Shown here: positions 8,687 through 17,650 of the stretch, in pieces
Numbering within the stretch: the first letter of the stretch is position 1
Layout of the letters: every line of letters starts with the position of its first letter
Assembly (NCBI GenBank): GCA_022447855.1
Contig: JAKUTX010000014.1
Location: 1 to 31,804, forward strand
Source of the DNA: UBA6927 sp022447855
Lineage (GTDB): Bacteria > Chloroflexota > Dehalococcoidia > Lucifugimonadales > UBA6927
Length of the DNA stretch: 31,804 bases
Direction of reading: 5' to 3'
Position numbers and translations under genes: made by a program
Notes under the pieces: model-generated
Database searches by the model: none
Told to the model about the DNA's origin: nothing
What the model saw: the letters and a program-made list of their open reading frames with translations, nothing else

Positions 8687-10318
8687 TTAAAGATTTCTTG
8701 AGTTGCTATTTAATTGATCTGCAACATATAAAGCTAATGCTTGAATTGTTGTCGTCGGATTAACTGCTGCACTTGTAGTAAAAATACTTCCATCAATTAC
8801 ATATAAATTTTTAACCTCATGAGTCTGACCAAAAGAATTCACAACAGAGGTTTCTGGATTATCTCCCATTCTTGCAGTACCCATCAAATGCCAGCCCGAT
8901 GGTCTAGTTATGTGATCAATAAAGACTTTTGACCCACCTGATGCTTCTATCGCTTCTTTAGTCCTTTCTTCAGCAAAACTCATCATGTTTTCACTGTTTT
9001 CACTAAGAGTATATGAAACTTTTGGAGCTGGAATTCCATCATCATCAGATAAATTGGTATCTAGAGTTACTCTATTATGTAATTCTGGCAAGTCTTCACC
9101 AAGTATTCCATATGTTATACATCTTCCGTATCTCTCCTTAAAAATCTCATGATGGTTTTTACCCCATGGAACAGAGGATCCTGAAGAAGCTCCGATACCC
9201 AATGTAGTCGCTACAGGAGTTGAAGGGAAACGTGTTCCGCCCATTTGAAACCCTCTGACAAAACCCCTAGTTTCATCTGTTTCATAAAACTCATGAGATC
9301 CTACTGTCGATGCAACAGGGCCCTTAAAAGATTCCAAATCTTCATCAAAAACTCCCATAGCAGTGGATAATGGATGAAACATTAAATTTCTTCCAACAGT
9401 ATCATTGTTGTTTGCAATTCCATTAGGAAATAATGAGGATTTTGAATTCAGCATAATTCTTGGAGTTCCAATTCCATTTGCCGCCAAGACAACAATATTT
9501 GCCTTAATCTCCTTTATGGCATTATTTTCATCATAAAATATCACTCCATCAGCGAGACCTTGTTTGTTAACGGTAATTTCGCGAACCCTACAGTTGGTCC
9601 TAAGATTTGCACCCAGTGAAATAGCCTTAGGCCAATAAGTTACATCAGTACTCGCCTTAGCAGAAATGTAGCAACCCATCTCACATGGGCCACAATTATT
9701 GCATCCAGGACGACCGTCATATGAGACAGAATTTATTGCAAAATCAATAGGCCACCAATGCCAACCTAATTTTTCAAACCCTGAAGCCACCTTCTCACCA
9801 ATCTTACCCAATGGCAAGGGGGGTAAAGGGATTTGAGATTTTATATTTGAAGATCTAGCGGGATACGCTGGATTTCCTGAAAGACCTGAAACACCCATCA
9901 TTCGATCATTTAAATCATAATATGGTTCTAATTGTTCATAAGATATAGGCCAATCATCTGCAACTCCATCAAGTGAACGAACACGAAAATCAGAAGGGTG
10001 AAATCTGGGAAATACAGATGTCCAATGAATAGTACTCCCGCCAACTGCGTTATACATTAACGGAGAAATAGGCGAATCATCCTCATTCACAGGATAATCA
10101 GATTTCAGCCCCCGAACATTGGGACTTGCATTAAAGTCAGTTTGCTTATGGATTTCCCATTCAAGAGTATCAGTAGTGTAATCAGATGGTTTAAGCCAAT
10201 CTCCTTGTTCTAAACAAACTACTTGAAAACCTAAATCAGCCAGTCTCCAGGCAAAGGCACCACCAGAAGCTCCAGCTCCTATAATAACCACTTCTACTCT
10301 GTCTAAGTTTTTAGCCAT
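8687..10318 (-). CDS. GMC-family FAD-dependent dehydrogenase
   Basis: A 543-residue FAD oxidoreductase acting on an alcohol or sugar-type substrate that cannot be named from sequence. The FAD-binding Rossmann motif is GAGASG (14-19), and the GMC pattern GGSTIHW is at 93-99. The C-terminal GMC_oxred_C domain carries the catalytic His477 (WHLMGTARMG) and Asn520 (AVNPTTTIQAL). Cys206, 209, 212 and 216 form a C-x2-C-x2-C-x3-C motif that may hold an iron-sulfur cluster. There is no signal peptide. The start ATG follows AGGAGAG. The gene heads the minus-strand run, directly before its subunit-3-like partner, and diverges from the 2-hydroxyacid dehydrogenase. Confidence 0.9.
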   Translation of the reverse strand: MAKNLDRVEVVIIGAGASGGAFAWRLADLGFQVVCLEQGDWLKPSDYTTDTLEWEIHKQTDFNASPNVRGLKSDYPVNEDDSPISPLMYNAVGGSTIHWTSVFPRFHPSDFRVRSLDGVADDWPISYEQLEPYYDLNDRMMGVSGLSGNPAYPARSSNIKSQIPLPPLPLGKIGEKVASGFEKLGWHWWPIDFAINSVSYDGRPGCNNCGPCEMGCYISAKASTDVTYWPKAISLGANLRTNCRVREITVNKQGLADGVIFYDENNAIKEIKANIVVLAANGIGTPRIMLNSKSSLFPNGIANNNDTVGRNLMFHPLSTAMGVFDEDLESFKGPVASTVGSHEFYETDETRGFVRGFQMGGTRFPSTPVATTLGIGASSGSSVPWGKNHHEIFKERYGRCITYGILGEDLPELHNRVTLDTNLSDDDGIPAPKVSYTLSENSENMMSFAEERTKEAIEASGGSKVFIDHITRPSGWHLMGTARMGDNPETSVVNSFGQTHEVKNLYVIDGSIFTTSAAVNPTTTIQALALYVADQLNSNSRNL

Positions 10319-10378
10319 TAGACTCTCCTATTCAAAATGATTTGTAACCAAAATACTCATTGCAAAATTATTATTCCA

Positions 10379-10407
10379 ATATTATTTCTGTCATATTAAA
10401 ATAACAA
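10379..10407 (-). promoter_or_regulatory. Candidate promoter for the GMC operon
   Basis: Minus-strand TTGTTA (10407-10402), 17-nt spacer, TAATAT (10384-10379). Each box matches consensus at about 4 of 6 positions in very AT-rich DNA, so this is only a candidate. It lies about 60 nt before the GMC start. Confidence 0.3.
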
Positions 10408-10420
10408 GCTATTTAAAAAT

Positions 10421-10448
10421 TTGTTTTTCTTCCGCAATAGACTAAAAT
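10421..10448 (+). promoter_or_regulatory. Candidate promoter for the 2-hydroxyacid dehydrogenase
   Basis: TTGTTT (10421-10426), 16-nt spacer, TAAAAT (10443-10448). The -10 is good and the -35 weak. The leader to the gene would be about 60 nt, with AGGAG at 10502-10506 as the ribosome-binding site. Confidence 0.3.
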
Positions 10449-10512
10449 GTAATTCTGTAGAATAATATCCAAATTAGAAAATTAAACTCAGAAAGTTTTT
10501 TAGGAGAATGCA

Positions 10513-11571
10513 ATGGCAAAATTTAAAGTTGTGACACAAAAACCTGCTGGAGTTACTTTTGACCTTGCAGACTCACAATTTACACTAGAGAGACAATCTT
10601 TAGATCCAATTGATGCAGAAATAGTTGTTGTTGATGCAAATTCAGAAGAAGAATTTATTGCAGGAGCAAAGGACGCTGATGCACTTATCGCAAGAAATCG
10701 TAAAATCACGCGTAATATTATTCAATCATTAGATAACTGTAAAATCATTTCATTGGGCAGTGTAGGAGCAGACACGGTAGACGTTGCAGCGGCAACCGAT
10801 CATGGAATCCCCGTCACAAACGTACCAGACACTTTCATCGAAGAAGTCGCTGATCATACCATGATGCTTCTTCTTGCTTCATTCCGAAGACTTAACGTAA
10901 TGGATGAAATGGTTCGGACAGGTCGGTGGACAGAAGGTAGGCCTCTTTTATCAGAATATCCTAGGCTTTGGGGACAGACACTTGGTTTCATTTCTTTTGG
11001 GCACGTCGCTAGGGCTACAGCAATCAGAGCAAAAGCATTTGGTGTTCATATGATTGCATTTGATCCATACATAGAAGAACTAATGATGACTGAATATGGA
11101 GTAGAACCTGTAAGCAGTATGGAAGATCTTCTAGGGAGATCTGATTTCGTTTCAATGCATGCCCCTTCAACACAAGAAGTCCACCACATGATGTCAACAA
11201 ATGAGTTTAAATCCATGAAACCAACAGCACTCTTTATAAACAATGGACGTGGTCCAACTGTGGATGAAAAAGCACTAATTTCTGCACTAGAAAATGGTTG
11301 GATAGCCGGTGCTGGACTTGATGTATTAGAACAAGAACCTCCAGAGCCTGAAAATCCCCTTCTACATATGGACAATGTGATCCTTACACCTCATGTAGCA
11401 TCTGCTTCTCAACGGATGGCACCTGAAACTAGAAGGCGCGTAGGTCAAGAAATTTCTCTTGTTTTAACAGGTAGATGGCCAAGAACATGTGTAAATCCTT
11501 CAGTTTTAGCTAATACAAACCTAAGGAGATGGCAACCATACTCCATGGGAAGAGGTCCAGGATCAGGATAG
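10513..11571 (+). CDS. D-isomer-specific 2-hydroxyacid dehydrogenase
   Basis: A 352-residue NAD(P)-dependent oxidoreductase of the phosphoglycerate/glycerate dehydrogenase superfamily, closest in style to the CtBP/SerA branch. Catalytic residues are all present: Arg246 (NNGRG), Glu275 (DVLEQEP) and His294 (LTPHVAS). Asp184 (FDPY) should bind the NAD ribose. The nucleotide loop is atypical: S161-F-G163-H-V-A166 replaces the usual GxGxxG. There is no ACT domain, so it is not a full-length regulated SerA. The substrate is unknown; hydroxypyruvate or glyoxylate are possibilities given the hydroxypyruvate isomerase gene 9 kb away, but that link is weak. The start ATG follows AGGAG. Confidence 0.88.
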   Translation: MAKFKVVTQKPAGVTFDLADSQFTLERQSLDPIDAEIVVVDANSEEEFIAGAKDADALIARNRKITRNIIQSLDNCKIISLGSVGADTVDVAAATDHGIPVTNVPDTFIEEVADHTMMLLLASFRRLNVMDEMVRTGRWTEGRPLLSEYPRLWGQTLGFISFGHVARATAIRAKAFGVHMIAFDPYIEELMMTEYGVEPVSSMEDLLGRSDFVSMHAPSTQEVHHMMSTNEFKSMKPTALFINNGRGPTVDEKALISALENGWIAGAGLDVLEQEPPEPENPLLHMDNVILTPHVASASQRMAPETRRRVGQEISLVLTGRWPRTCVNPSVLANTNLRRWQPYSMGRGPGSG

Positions 11572-11594
11572 AGCGAAATCGAAAACTTTCGCAG

Positions 11595-12863
11595 TCATTC
11601 ACCTGGCCGATTTGTAGGTTTTGAACTTGTTGCAACAATCATAAAAGCCATGATTGAAACTCCTGCAAGAATAAAAAACGCCAAGTCATAATTATTACGA
11701 TAATCGAATATTATGCCTGAAACGATGCCGCCTATAGCTTGTCCAAGCGAGACAAAAATTTCTGTGAATCCACGTATAGACCCTAAAGATTTTCTGCCAA
11801 AATAGTTAGCAATTGCCACGGGAGGAACAACAAGCATACCTCCCAGTGCCACACCAAAAATTGAAGCATATATCCATGCTTGGGCAAAATTATTTATCGA
11901 TACAAATAATAACGCTGAAGCCCCCATGATTACGGCTATAATCATATAGCAAATTTTCTCTCTCATCCGTTCAATCAACCAACCAAAAAGCAATCCTCCA
12001 ATGCCTGTAAACACCGCATTCAAACTAACTCCAACTGCTGAGAAAGTTGATGATAGTCCTATATCTTGAAAATAGGCTGCCATATGTGCATTTATGCCTC
12101 CATGAATTACATAAAACAAACCAGCTGCTATGGCAAGTTTCCACAAAGTGGAGGTTGTAATTGCATCAGATAATGTCCAATAATTTTCCCCATCTAATTC
12201 AACATTATCATTAAATTCATTTTCTTCAGTTTTGTTTTGACCATCTGGCTTTAGTGAGATTGATTCAGGAGTTTCAGCAATCAACAGATAAACTGGAATC
12301 AGCGAGACAAACCAAACAATCACACCAAGTAAATGCCAAGCCATCTGCCACCCATAAATAGCGATAATGACAGAAGCTAATAAAGGGAATGCAGTCATTC
12401 CTACAGAATGACAAAAAAACAAAATTCCATTTGCTCGTCCTCTCCACTTAATAAACCATCTAGAAACCACAACAGTAGATGTCAATTGAATTGGACTATT
12501 AAAAAGAATTCTTGCAAAACCAAAAGTTATATAAAAAACCAAAGGGACAGTTGCCCAACCTGTCAAAAAAGTACTTAACCCTAACAATAAAACACATATT
12601 GTTAAAACAGGTCGTGCGCCAAACCTGTCTACACACCATCCTATAAATGGAGCCACCAGTGAAGAAGCCAACGCTCCAAAACTAGCAGCACCTACCAAAA
12701 GAGTCCTACTCCAGCCCAAGTCCTCAGACATTGGGTACATGAAAATCGCAAGGATCAAACTTGAAGCAGCATTCCGTACTACCATACTGGAACCAGCGGA
12801 TCCTAAAACAATCCATCCATAAAAAAAGGGGATCCTTTTAGATATATAAGATGCAAAATTCAA
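11595..12863 (-). CDS. MFS transporter (oxalate/formate-antiporter-like)
   Basis: A 422-residue inner-membrane carrier with about 12 hydrophobic segments and the MFS loop motif GWCVDRFGARPVL after helix 2. The N-terminal FYGWIVLG and overall layout resemble the OFA/monocarboxylate carrier branch, suggesting a small organic acid as substrate (inference). A long hydrophilic loop rich in Asn/Glu (about residues 200-225) separates the two halves. The start is a TTG at 12863 with AGGA 9 nt upstream. It converges with the 2-hydroxyacid dehydrogenase gene, separated by 23 nt. Confidence 0.85.
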   Translation of the reverse strand: MNFASYISKRIPFFYGWIVLGSAGSSMVVRNAASSLILAIFMYPMSEDLGWSRTLLVGAASFGALASSLVAPFIGWCVDRFGARPVLTICVLLLGLSTFLTGWATVPLVFYITFGFARILFNSPIQLTSTVVVSRWFIKWRGRANGILFFCHSVGMTAFPLLASVIIAIYGWQMAWHLLGVIVWFVSLIPVYLLIAETPESISLKPDGQNKTEENEFNDNVELDGENYWTLSDAITTSTLWKLAIAAGLFYVIHGGINAHMAAYFQDIGLSSTFSAVGVSLNAVFTGIGGLLFGWLIERMREKICYMIIAVIMGASALLFVSINNFAQAWIYASIFGVALGGMLVVPPVAIANYFGRKSLGSIRGFTEIFVSLGQAIGGIVSGIIFDYRNNYDLAFFILAGVSIMAFMIVATSSKPTNRPGE

Positions 12864-12988
12864 AAGTATATATCCTGAACTTCGGTATATATTCCAAAGT
12901 TCTTAATTAATTCTCAAGTGTTTTTATCCAGAATATCATTTATTATAGAAATTAAATATTGGATTGAATAATCACAATCGGTTCAACA

Positions 12989-14140
12989 ATGAAAAATATC
13001 AAATCCCAACATTTCGAATGCACTCAATGCAAATCAAAATCCTTATCGAGTATGAAAGAATTGTTTTGTAGTAAATGTAATAGCCCTCTGAAACTATCTA
13101 ACATTTGCTACACTTTTTACCCCTATAACGGAAAACAGCCTCAAAATAATTATTTCGCTCAAGAATCCAGATTAAAAAGTTTATTTGGTGAAAACATTGT
13201 TACACTCAATGAGGGTAATACATCTCTGATCCCTCTAAATTCCGTTGCTAACTTTTTAGGAATCAAAAACATTGATGCAAAATTAGAATTCCTTAATCCA
13301 ACAGGATCATTTAAAGATCGTGGATCATCATTAATGATTTCAGCAGCAAAATATTTTGGAGTAAAAAGTCTCATTGAAGATTCTTCGGGTAATGCAGGAG
13401 CATCAATTGCTGCATACTCTGCTAGAGCAAATATTGAAGCCCATATTTTTGTTCCTAGTAACGCTCCCAAGGCTAAAATAGATCAAATAAGAACTTATGG
13501 AGCAAAAATTCACGAAATCAATGGAACTCGTGAAGACACCGCAAATGAAGCTCATTCATATTCTAAAAAGCATGATTTAACCTATGCTTCTCATAATCTA
13601 AGTCCCTTTTTCATCGAAGGTACAAAATCATTTGGCTATGAGTTACTATCGGATTATCATTCAACTGTTTTCCCTGATCATATTATTATGCCTGTGGGAA
13701 ATGGATCACTTTTCTCTGGAACATGGAATGGTTTAATTGAGGCTCAAAAATACCGTTCTTCAAATATGAAGCTACCTAAATTACATTGCATTCAGTCAGA
13801 AATTACAATGCCAATCGTACAATCCTGGATGAACTCTTCCAAAAAGAATCATGGTAATGAAAAATCAATAGCAGGTGGAATTGCAGTAAGTGCACCACCT
13901 AGAATCAACGAAATTCTGGCAATTATAAATGAATCAAAAGGATCCGCAACTTCTGTAAAAGAATCAGAAATATTAAAATGGTATAAAAAATTACCAATTT
14001 TAGAAGGAATCTTTTGCGAGCCAACTTCTGCGACAGCCTTTGCAGGACTAGAAAAACTAATAGAATCAGGATCAATCAATAAATCTGAAAAAGTATTGAT
14101 TCCAATAACCGGTAGCGGACTCAAAGATTTTCTTGATTAG
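12989..14140 (+). CDS. thrC: Threonine synthase-like PLP enzyme
   Basis: A 383-residue fold-type II PLP enzyme. The N-terminus is a zinc ribbon (C11, C14, C27, C30), as in many class II threonine synthases. The PLP lysine is K109 in NPTGSFKDRG, and the phosphate-binding SSGNAG loop is at 132-137. A late GSGLKD sits where PLP nitrogen contacts occur. The likely reaction is O-phosphohomoserine to threonine. Homologues of the same architecture include diaminopropionate- or cysteate-forming enzymes, so I put threonine synthase first but not certain. No hom or thrB is nearby. Its stop overlaps the stop of the convergent aminotransferase by 2 nt. Confidence 0.8.
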   Translation: MKNIKSQHFECTQCKSKSLSSMKELFCSKCNSPLKLSNICYTFYPYNGKQPQNNYFAQESRLKSLFGENIVTLNEGNTSLIPLNSVANFLGIKNIDAKLEFLNPTGSFKDRGSSLMISAAKYFGVKSLIEDSSGNAGASIAAYSARANIEAHIFVPSNAPKAKIDQIRTYGAKIHEINGTREDTANEAHSYSKKHDLTYASHNLSPFFIEGTKSFGYELLSDYHSTVFPDHIIMPVGNGSLFSGTWNGLIEAQKYRSSNMKLPKLHCIQSEITMPIVQSWMNSSKKNHGNEKSIAGGIAVSAPPRINEILAIINESKGSATSVKESEILKWYKKLPILEGIFCEPTSATAFAGLEKLIESGSINKSEKVLIPITGSGLKDFLD

Positions 14141-15324
14141 GAATTTCTATACTTAGAAATCGCTGCTTCAAATCCAGCAAGTGACCCTTCCAAAATATTA
14201 TCTTCCAAGCAATAAGACAATCTAAAATACCCAGGCAAACCAAATCCCCTTCCAGGAACTACTAAAACCTTATGATTTGAAAGCTCTTCGGTAAATTTCA
14301 CGTCATCTTCAATTGGACAACGTGGAAACATATAAAAAGCCCCATTGGGTTTAACAATTTCATAACCCATATCAATTAGCTTTGGATACAAAAAATCTCT
14401 TTTCTTCTGATATTCTCCAACATCAACCGTTACTGATTGCAAAGATCCTACAACATGCTGCATAAGTGCTGGAGCATTTACAAAGCCCAAACTTCTATTA
14501 CAAAAAATCAATGCATCAACCAATTCCGACTTATTATCAATTTTAGGATGTACCGCAATGTAACCTATCCTTTCACCCGGTAATGCAAGGTCCTTAGAAT
14601 GAGACGTAGCTACAATATATCTATTATGCAACTCAAAAACGTTGGGATATTCAAAATTATCAAAAATAATTTTTCTGTATGGCTCATCACTAACAATATA
14701 TATTTCTGAATCAAATCTTTCTTCAGCTTCATGAACCAGTTTAATAATTTCTTTAATTGTACCTTCTGGGTACATTACCCCTGTAGGATTATTGGGAGAA
14801 TTTATCAATAAAACTTTTGTATGTTCATTAAGTGATTCTCTAAGAGCTTGTAAGTCAGGTAAAAAATCATCATCTGGAGGAACAACGATGCTACTACCTC
14901 CATGATTATCAACATAAAGTCTGTATTCAACAAAATATGGAGACAAAAGTACTACTTCATCTTTAGGATCTAATAAAGTTTTGAAAATAACATTCAATGC
15001 TCCTCCAGCTCCAACGGTCATTACAATATCATCAGCATGAAATGAAAAGTTAAATTCTTCTTCTAGAGATACCGCCACTGCATCTCTGGTTTCAAAATAT
15101 CCTGCATTGGGCATATATCTATGCATTCCAGGATTTGGGGAAGATACTAAAGTGGATAATTTTTCGTAAAATTCCTTCGGAGGTTGCATCACCGGGTTCC
15201 CTAGTGACAAATCAAAAACATTGTCTGCCCCAAACTCTTCTTTAAGCTTGATTCCATCCTCAAACATTCTCCTAATCCAAGAGCCTTGTTCAAGAGCGCC
15301 GCGAACTTTTTTTGATATACCCAT
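14137..15324 (-). CDS. Class I/II aminotransferase
   Basis: A 395-residue PLP aminotransferase, cytosolic. The PLP lysine is K244 in TSHSKDLALPGERIGY. NSPNNPTG (175-182), SDEPY (212-216) and the C-terminal substrate-carboxylate arginine in YFRLSYCL are all present. It belongs to the aspartate/aromatic/alanine aminotransferase group (class I gamma type). The exact amino-acid pair cannot be read from sequence. The start ATG 15324 is supported by GGAGGG immediately upstream. It is a single gene, convergent with the threonine-synthase-like gene. Confidence 0.88.
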   Translation of the reverse strand: MGISKKVRGALEQGSWIRRMFEDGIKLKEEFGADNVFDLSLGNPVMQPPKEFYEKLSTLVSSPNPGMHRYMPNAGYFETRDAVAVSLEEEFNFSFHADDIVMTVGAGGALNVIFKTLLDPKDEVVLLSPYFVEYRLYVDNHGGSSIVVPPDDDFLPDLQALRESLNEHTKVLLINSPNNPTGVMYPEGTIKEIIKLVHEAEERFDSEIYIVSDEPYRKIIFDNFEYPNVFELHNRYIVATSHSKDLALPGERIGYIAVHPKIDNKSELVDALIFCNRSLGFVNAPALMQHVVGSLQSVTVDVGEYQKKRDFLYPKLIDMGYEIVKPNGAFYMFPRCPIEDDVKFTEELSNHKVLVVPGRGFGLPGYFRLSYCLEDNILEGSLAGFEAAISKYRNS

Positions 15325-15373
15325 TTACCCTCCGTTTCAATACTTTCAAATTCATCTAGATTTCAAATTGTGC

Positions 15374-15400
15374 TTGACAGGCGACTCACCTGTATATAAT
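15374..15400 (+). promoter_or_regulatory. Promoter of the CAU tRNA gene
   Basis: Perfect TTGACA (15374-15379) and perfect TATAAT (15395-15400). The spacer is 15 nt, shorter than the usual 17. The predicted start near 15407 lies about 5 nt before the mature tRNA, a layout typical for single stable-RNA genes. Confidence 0.7.
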
Positions 15401-15411
15401 CTGAATAAACT

Positions 15412-15486
<75 letters not shown>

Positions 15487-15568
15487 ACCTAATCCATTGA
15501 AGTATTCTGTAGCCATATTAATTGAAAAGAAATACTTATAGCAAATAATATATTTTAAATAGAAGCCT

Positions 15569-16126
15569 TTGTCGAAATTTCCTTTATTACAAAAACACCA
15601 ATTAATACTCACAATATTTTGTTGTGTGGTTATATTCCTTTTTTCCAGTAATTCTGTATTCGCTCAAGAGGAATCTGAATTAGAAAAGTTAATTTTTTCT
15701 GGAGAGAATGCGGGAAAAAGTATCGAAATTACGGTTACACCAAAAACGCCACTTGTAGGGGCAATATATTTCAGTATTGACTTATCAAACCCGACTGATA
15801 AATCACCCATTACTGACGCTTCTGTAAAAATAATTTTGGGTACAAATGATGAATACTTATTCGAATCCATTGCTTTAAACAACCCAGAAAAACCTGGGAA
15901 CTATGTCGCCAATCTAACCGTAGATCATGCAGGTGAATGGGTAACCTATGTCAAAATTGAAGACTCAAATGGAGAAAAAACACAACTCGAAATCCCACTG
16001 ACTATTGAAGGTTCTCCATTAACCGCTGGTTTAACTGGAACAATTTTATGGGTGATCATATTTTGTACGATTGTTTCAATTGGATTTTATATATGGAAAA
16101 ACTCTAAAACTCCTGATAATTCTTAA
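15569..16126 (+). CDS. Secreted, C-terminally membrane-anchored beta-domain protein (FixH/YtkA-like)
   Basis: A 185-residue protein with a clear signal peptide (hydrophobic 11-27, likely cleavage after VFA at 32) and a C-terminal transmembrane helix (about 156-176) followed by a short Lys-containing tail. The extracytoplasmic part looks like a single Ig-like beta sandwich of the FixH/YtkA type. TPKTPLVGAIYFSIDLSNPT and GNYVANLTVDHAGEWVTYVK match the usual 'motion/field' and 'G-x-W' strands. Function is unknown. The start is a TTG at 15569 with only a weak ribosome-binding site; no better start exists before the signal peptide. It precedes the split VWA-like gene on the same strand by 138 nt and may share its envelope role. 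Confidence 0.7.
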   Translation: MSKFPLLQKHQLILTIFCCVVIFLFSSNSVFAQEESELEKLIFSGENAGKSIEITVTPKTPLVGAIYFSIDLSNPTDKSPITDASVKIILGTNDEYLFESIALNNPEKPGNYVANLTVDHAGEWVTYVKIEDSNGEKTQLEIPLTIEGSPLTAGLTGTILWVIIFCTIVSIGFYIWKNSKTPDNS

Positions 16127-16264
16127 GAAATATTCCATGCATTTTTAAAAGCTTGAACCCAAGTCAAGAAAAAATCTCATATATCCCAAAAAAAGATCCT
16201 CTAATATATTGAGAATTCACTTAGAATTTGAAATTCTTTAAGGTGAAGATAAACTGAGGGAAAG

Positions 16265-17575
16265 ATGCTACAAACAAAAAAAGATATTATTTGCTTAATT
16301 ATTATAGTGTTGGCTATAATTTTGGCTAAAGAAATAGGCACTTTTTCTTTAGCCTCGGCGCAAGATTCAAATCAGCCGATGGCTGTATTTTTAATTGACC
16401 ACGAAGGCAATTCAGTACCCCCTGGAAGTAACGAGCACATCGAGTCTTCTATAGACATGGTAACGTCATCAACAAACTCTGGGTATCTAATGTATATCGA
16501 CGCTACTAATCCAACCAATATCATTGGTCCAATAAGATCTGAAAAAGATTCTCAAATATCTTTCAAGTTTTCAGTTAATGACAGTATAGAAACTGCGAGA
16601 TTAATGCCCCCACCTTGCCCAGGCTGTCCGAGCGTTGGAGAAAAAACTGACTATGTGTTCTCATTAGCATCAACATTCAATATTTTATCAAACCAAAATG
16701 CACCGCCAGGGAGTACAGTCTATTTAATATCTGGAAATGACAACTCATTTAATACTCTTGCCATACAAGAGGCTATAAAACCAATAGCCAGATTGTATTT
16801 CAGAAATGGATGGGCAATCACTGGAATTATCCTTCCTGGTTCATCAGAATCCTTACTCAACGTTTTTGAAACAATTACTAAGGAATCTAATGGATATTCA
16901 ATTAACTTAAATTCTGAAGATGGCTATGAAAAATTCTTGACCAAATTAAATTCTTCGAATTCAGAACTATTTCTAGAAAAATTAGAAACAATCCAGACCA
17001 CAAATCAAGAAAAGTTCGAACATTTAATTTCTGTAGCTCCAGGAACATCCGAGGTCTCAATACTTGGCGTAAAAGAAAATTTTAAGTCAGAAATAACCTT
17101 AAGCGATCCCAAAGGGAAAACCATAGATACTTCAAACATATCCGTACAATTCGACCATTCAAAATATTTTGATAAATGGCACATATTAGATCCTTCTCCT
17201 GGATTGTGGAGAATCGGAAGAAAAGGAGTTCCAGGGAAAATTTCACTTTGGAATCACACAAATAGCAAATACAAGCTATCTATGATTTCAGAGAGTTTAA
17301 TGCCTTTAAAAGAGCAATTTGTCCTTATTGCATCAATTGATGATGGCGGCACAAATGTTTTGTTAGACAATGTTGAAATATCCGGCAAGATCACAACTCC
17401 AACTGGATTAAATATTCTTATTGAAATGAATGACCAAGGAATCAATGGGGATGCTAAAGCTAACGATGGATATTTTTCTTCATTTGTTCCTCCACTAGAT
17501 GAAGGTGGTAATCAAATTGTAAAATTCAGAGTCTATTGGCCTGATTTCGACCATTCAATGGAAAGCACTACTTAA
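16265..17575 (+). CDS. N-terminal part of a secreted VWA-like protein, ended by an in-frame TAA
   Basis: A 436-residue product with a signal sequence (hydrophobic 8-24, likely cleavage near LASA-Q at 31-33). The segment about 37-245 has the strand-helix rhythm of a von Willebrand A domain (MAVFLIDHEGNS, STVYLISG, GWAITGIILPG). The metal site DxSxS is not intact. Residues about 330-430 look like a beta sandwich, ending with DGYFSSFVPPLDEGGNQIVKF. At 17573-17575 a TAA ends the frame, but the same frame continues open for 304 more codons to 18487. The start ATG is preceded by GAGGGAAAG. It is probably half of one gene broken by a nonsense change. Function unknown. Confidence 0.65.
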   Translation: MLQTKKDIICLIIIVLAIILAKEIGTFSLASAQDSNQPMAVFLIDHEGNSVPPGSNEHIESSIDMVTSSTNSGYLMYIDATNPTNIIGPIRSEKDSQISFKFSVNDSIETARLMPPPCPGCPSVGEKTDYVFSLASTFNILSNQNAPPGSTVYLISGNDNSFNTLAIQEAIKPIARLYFRNGWAITGIILPGSSESLLNVFETITKESNGYSINLNSEDGYEKFLTKLNSSNSELFLEKLETIQTTNQEKFEHLISVAPGTSEVSILGVKENFKSEITLSDPKGKTIDTSNISVQFDHSKYFDKWHILDPSPGLWRIGRKGVPGKISLWNHTNSKYKLSMISESLMPLKEQFVLIASIDDGGTNVLLDNVEISGKITTPTGLNILIEMNDQGINGDAKANDGYFSSFVPPLDEGGNQIVKFRVYWPDFDHSMESTT

Positions 17576-17650
17576 ATATCCATAGAACCATTTCCTTCAT
17601 TCGATATTAGTCCTCAGTACGTTTCCAATCTTAAGCCAAATGAACGTCAC

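Noticed and set aside
11573..11592. GCGAAA/TTTCGC hairpin between convergent genes
   Set aside because: Only six base pairs and no T run on either strand, so not called a terminator.
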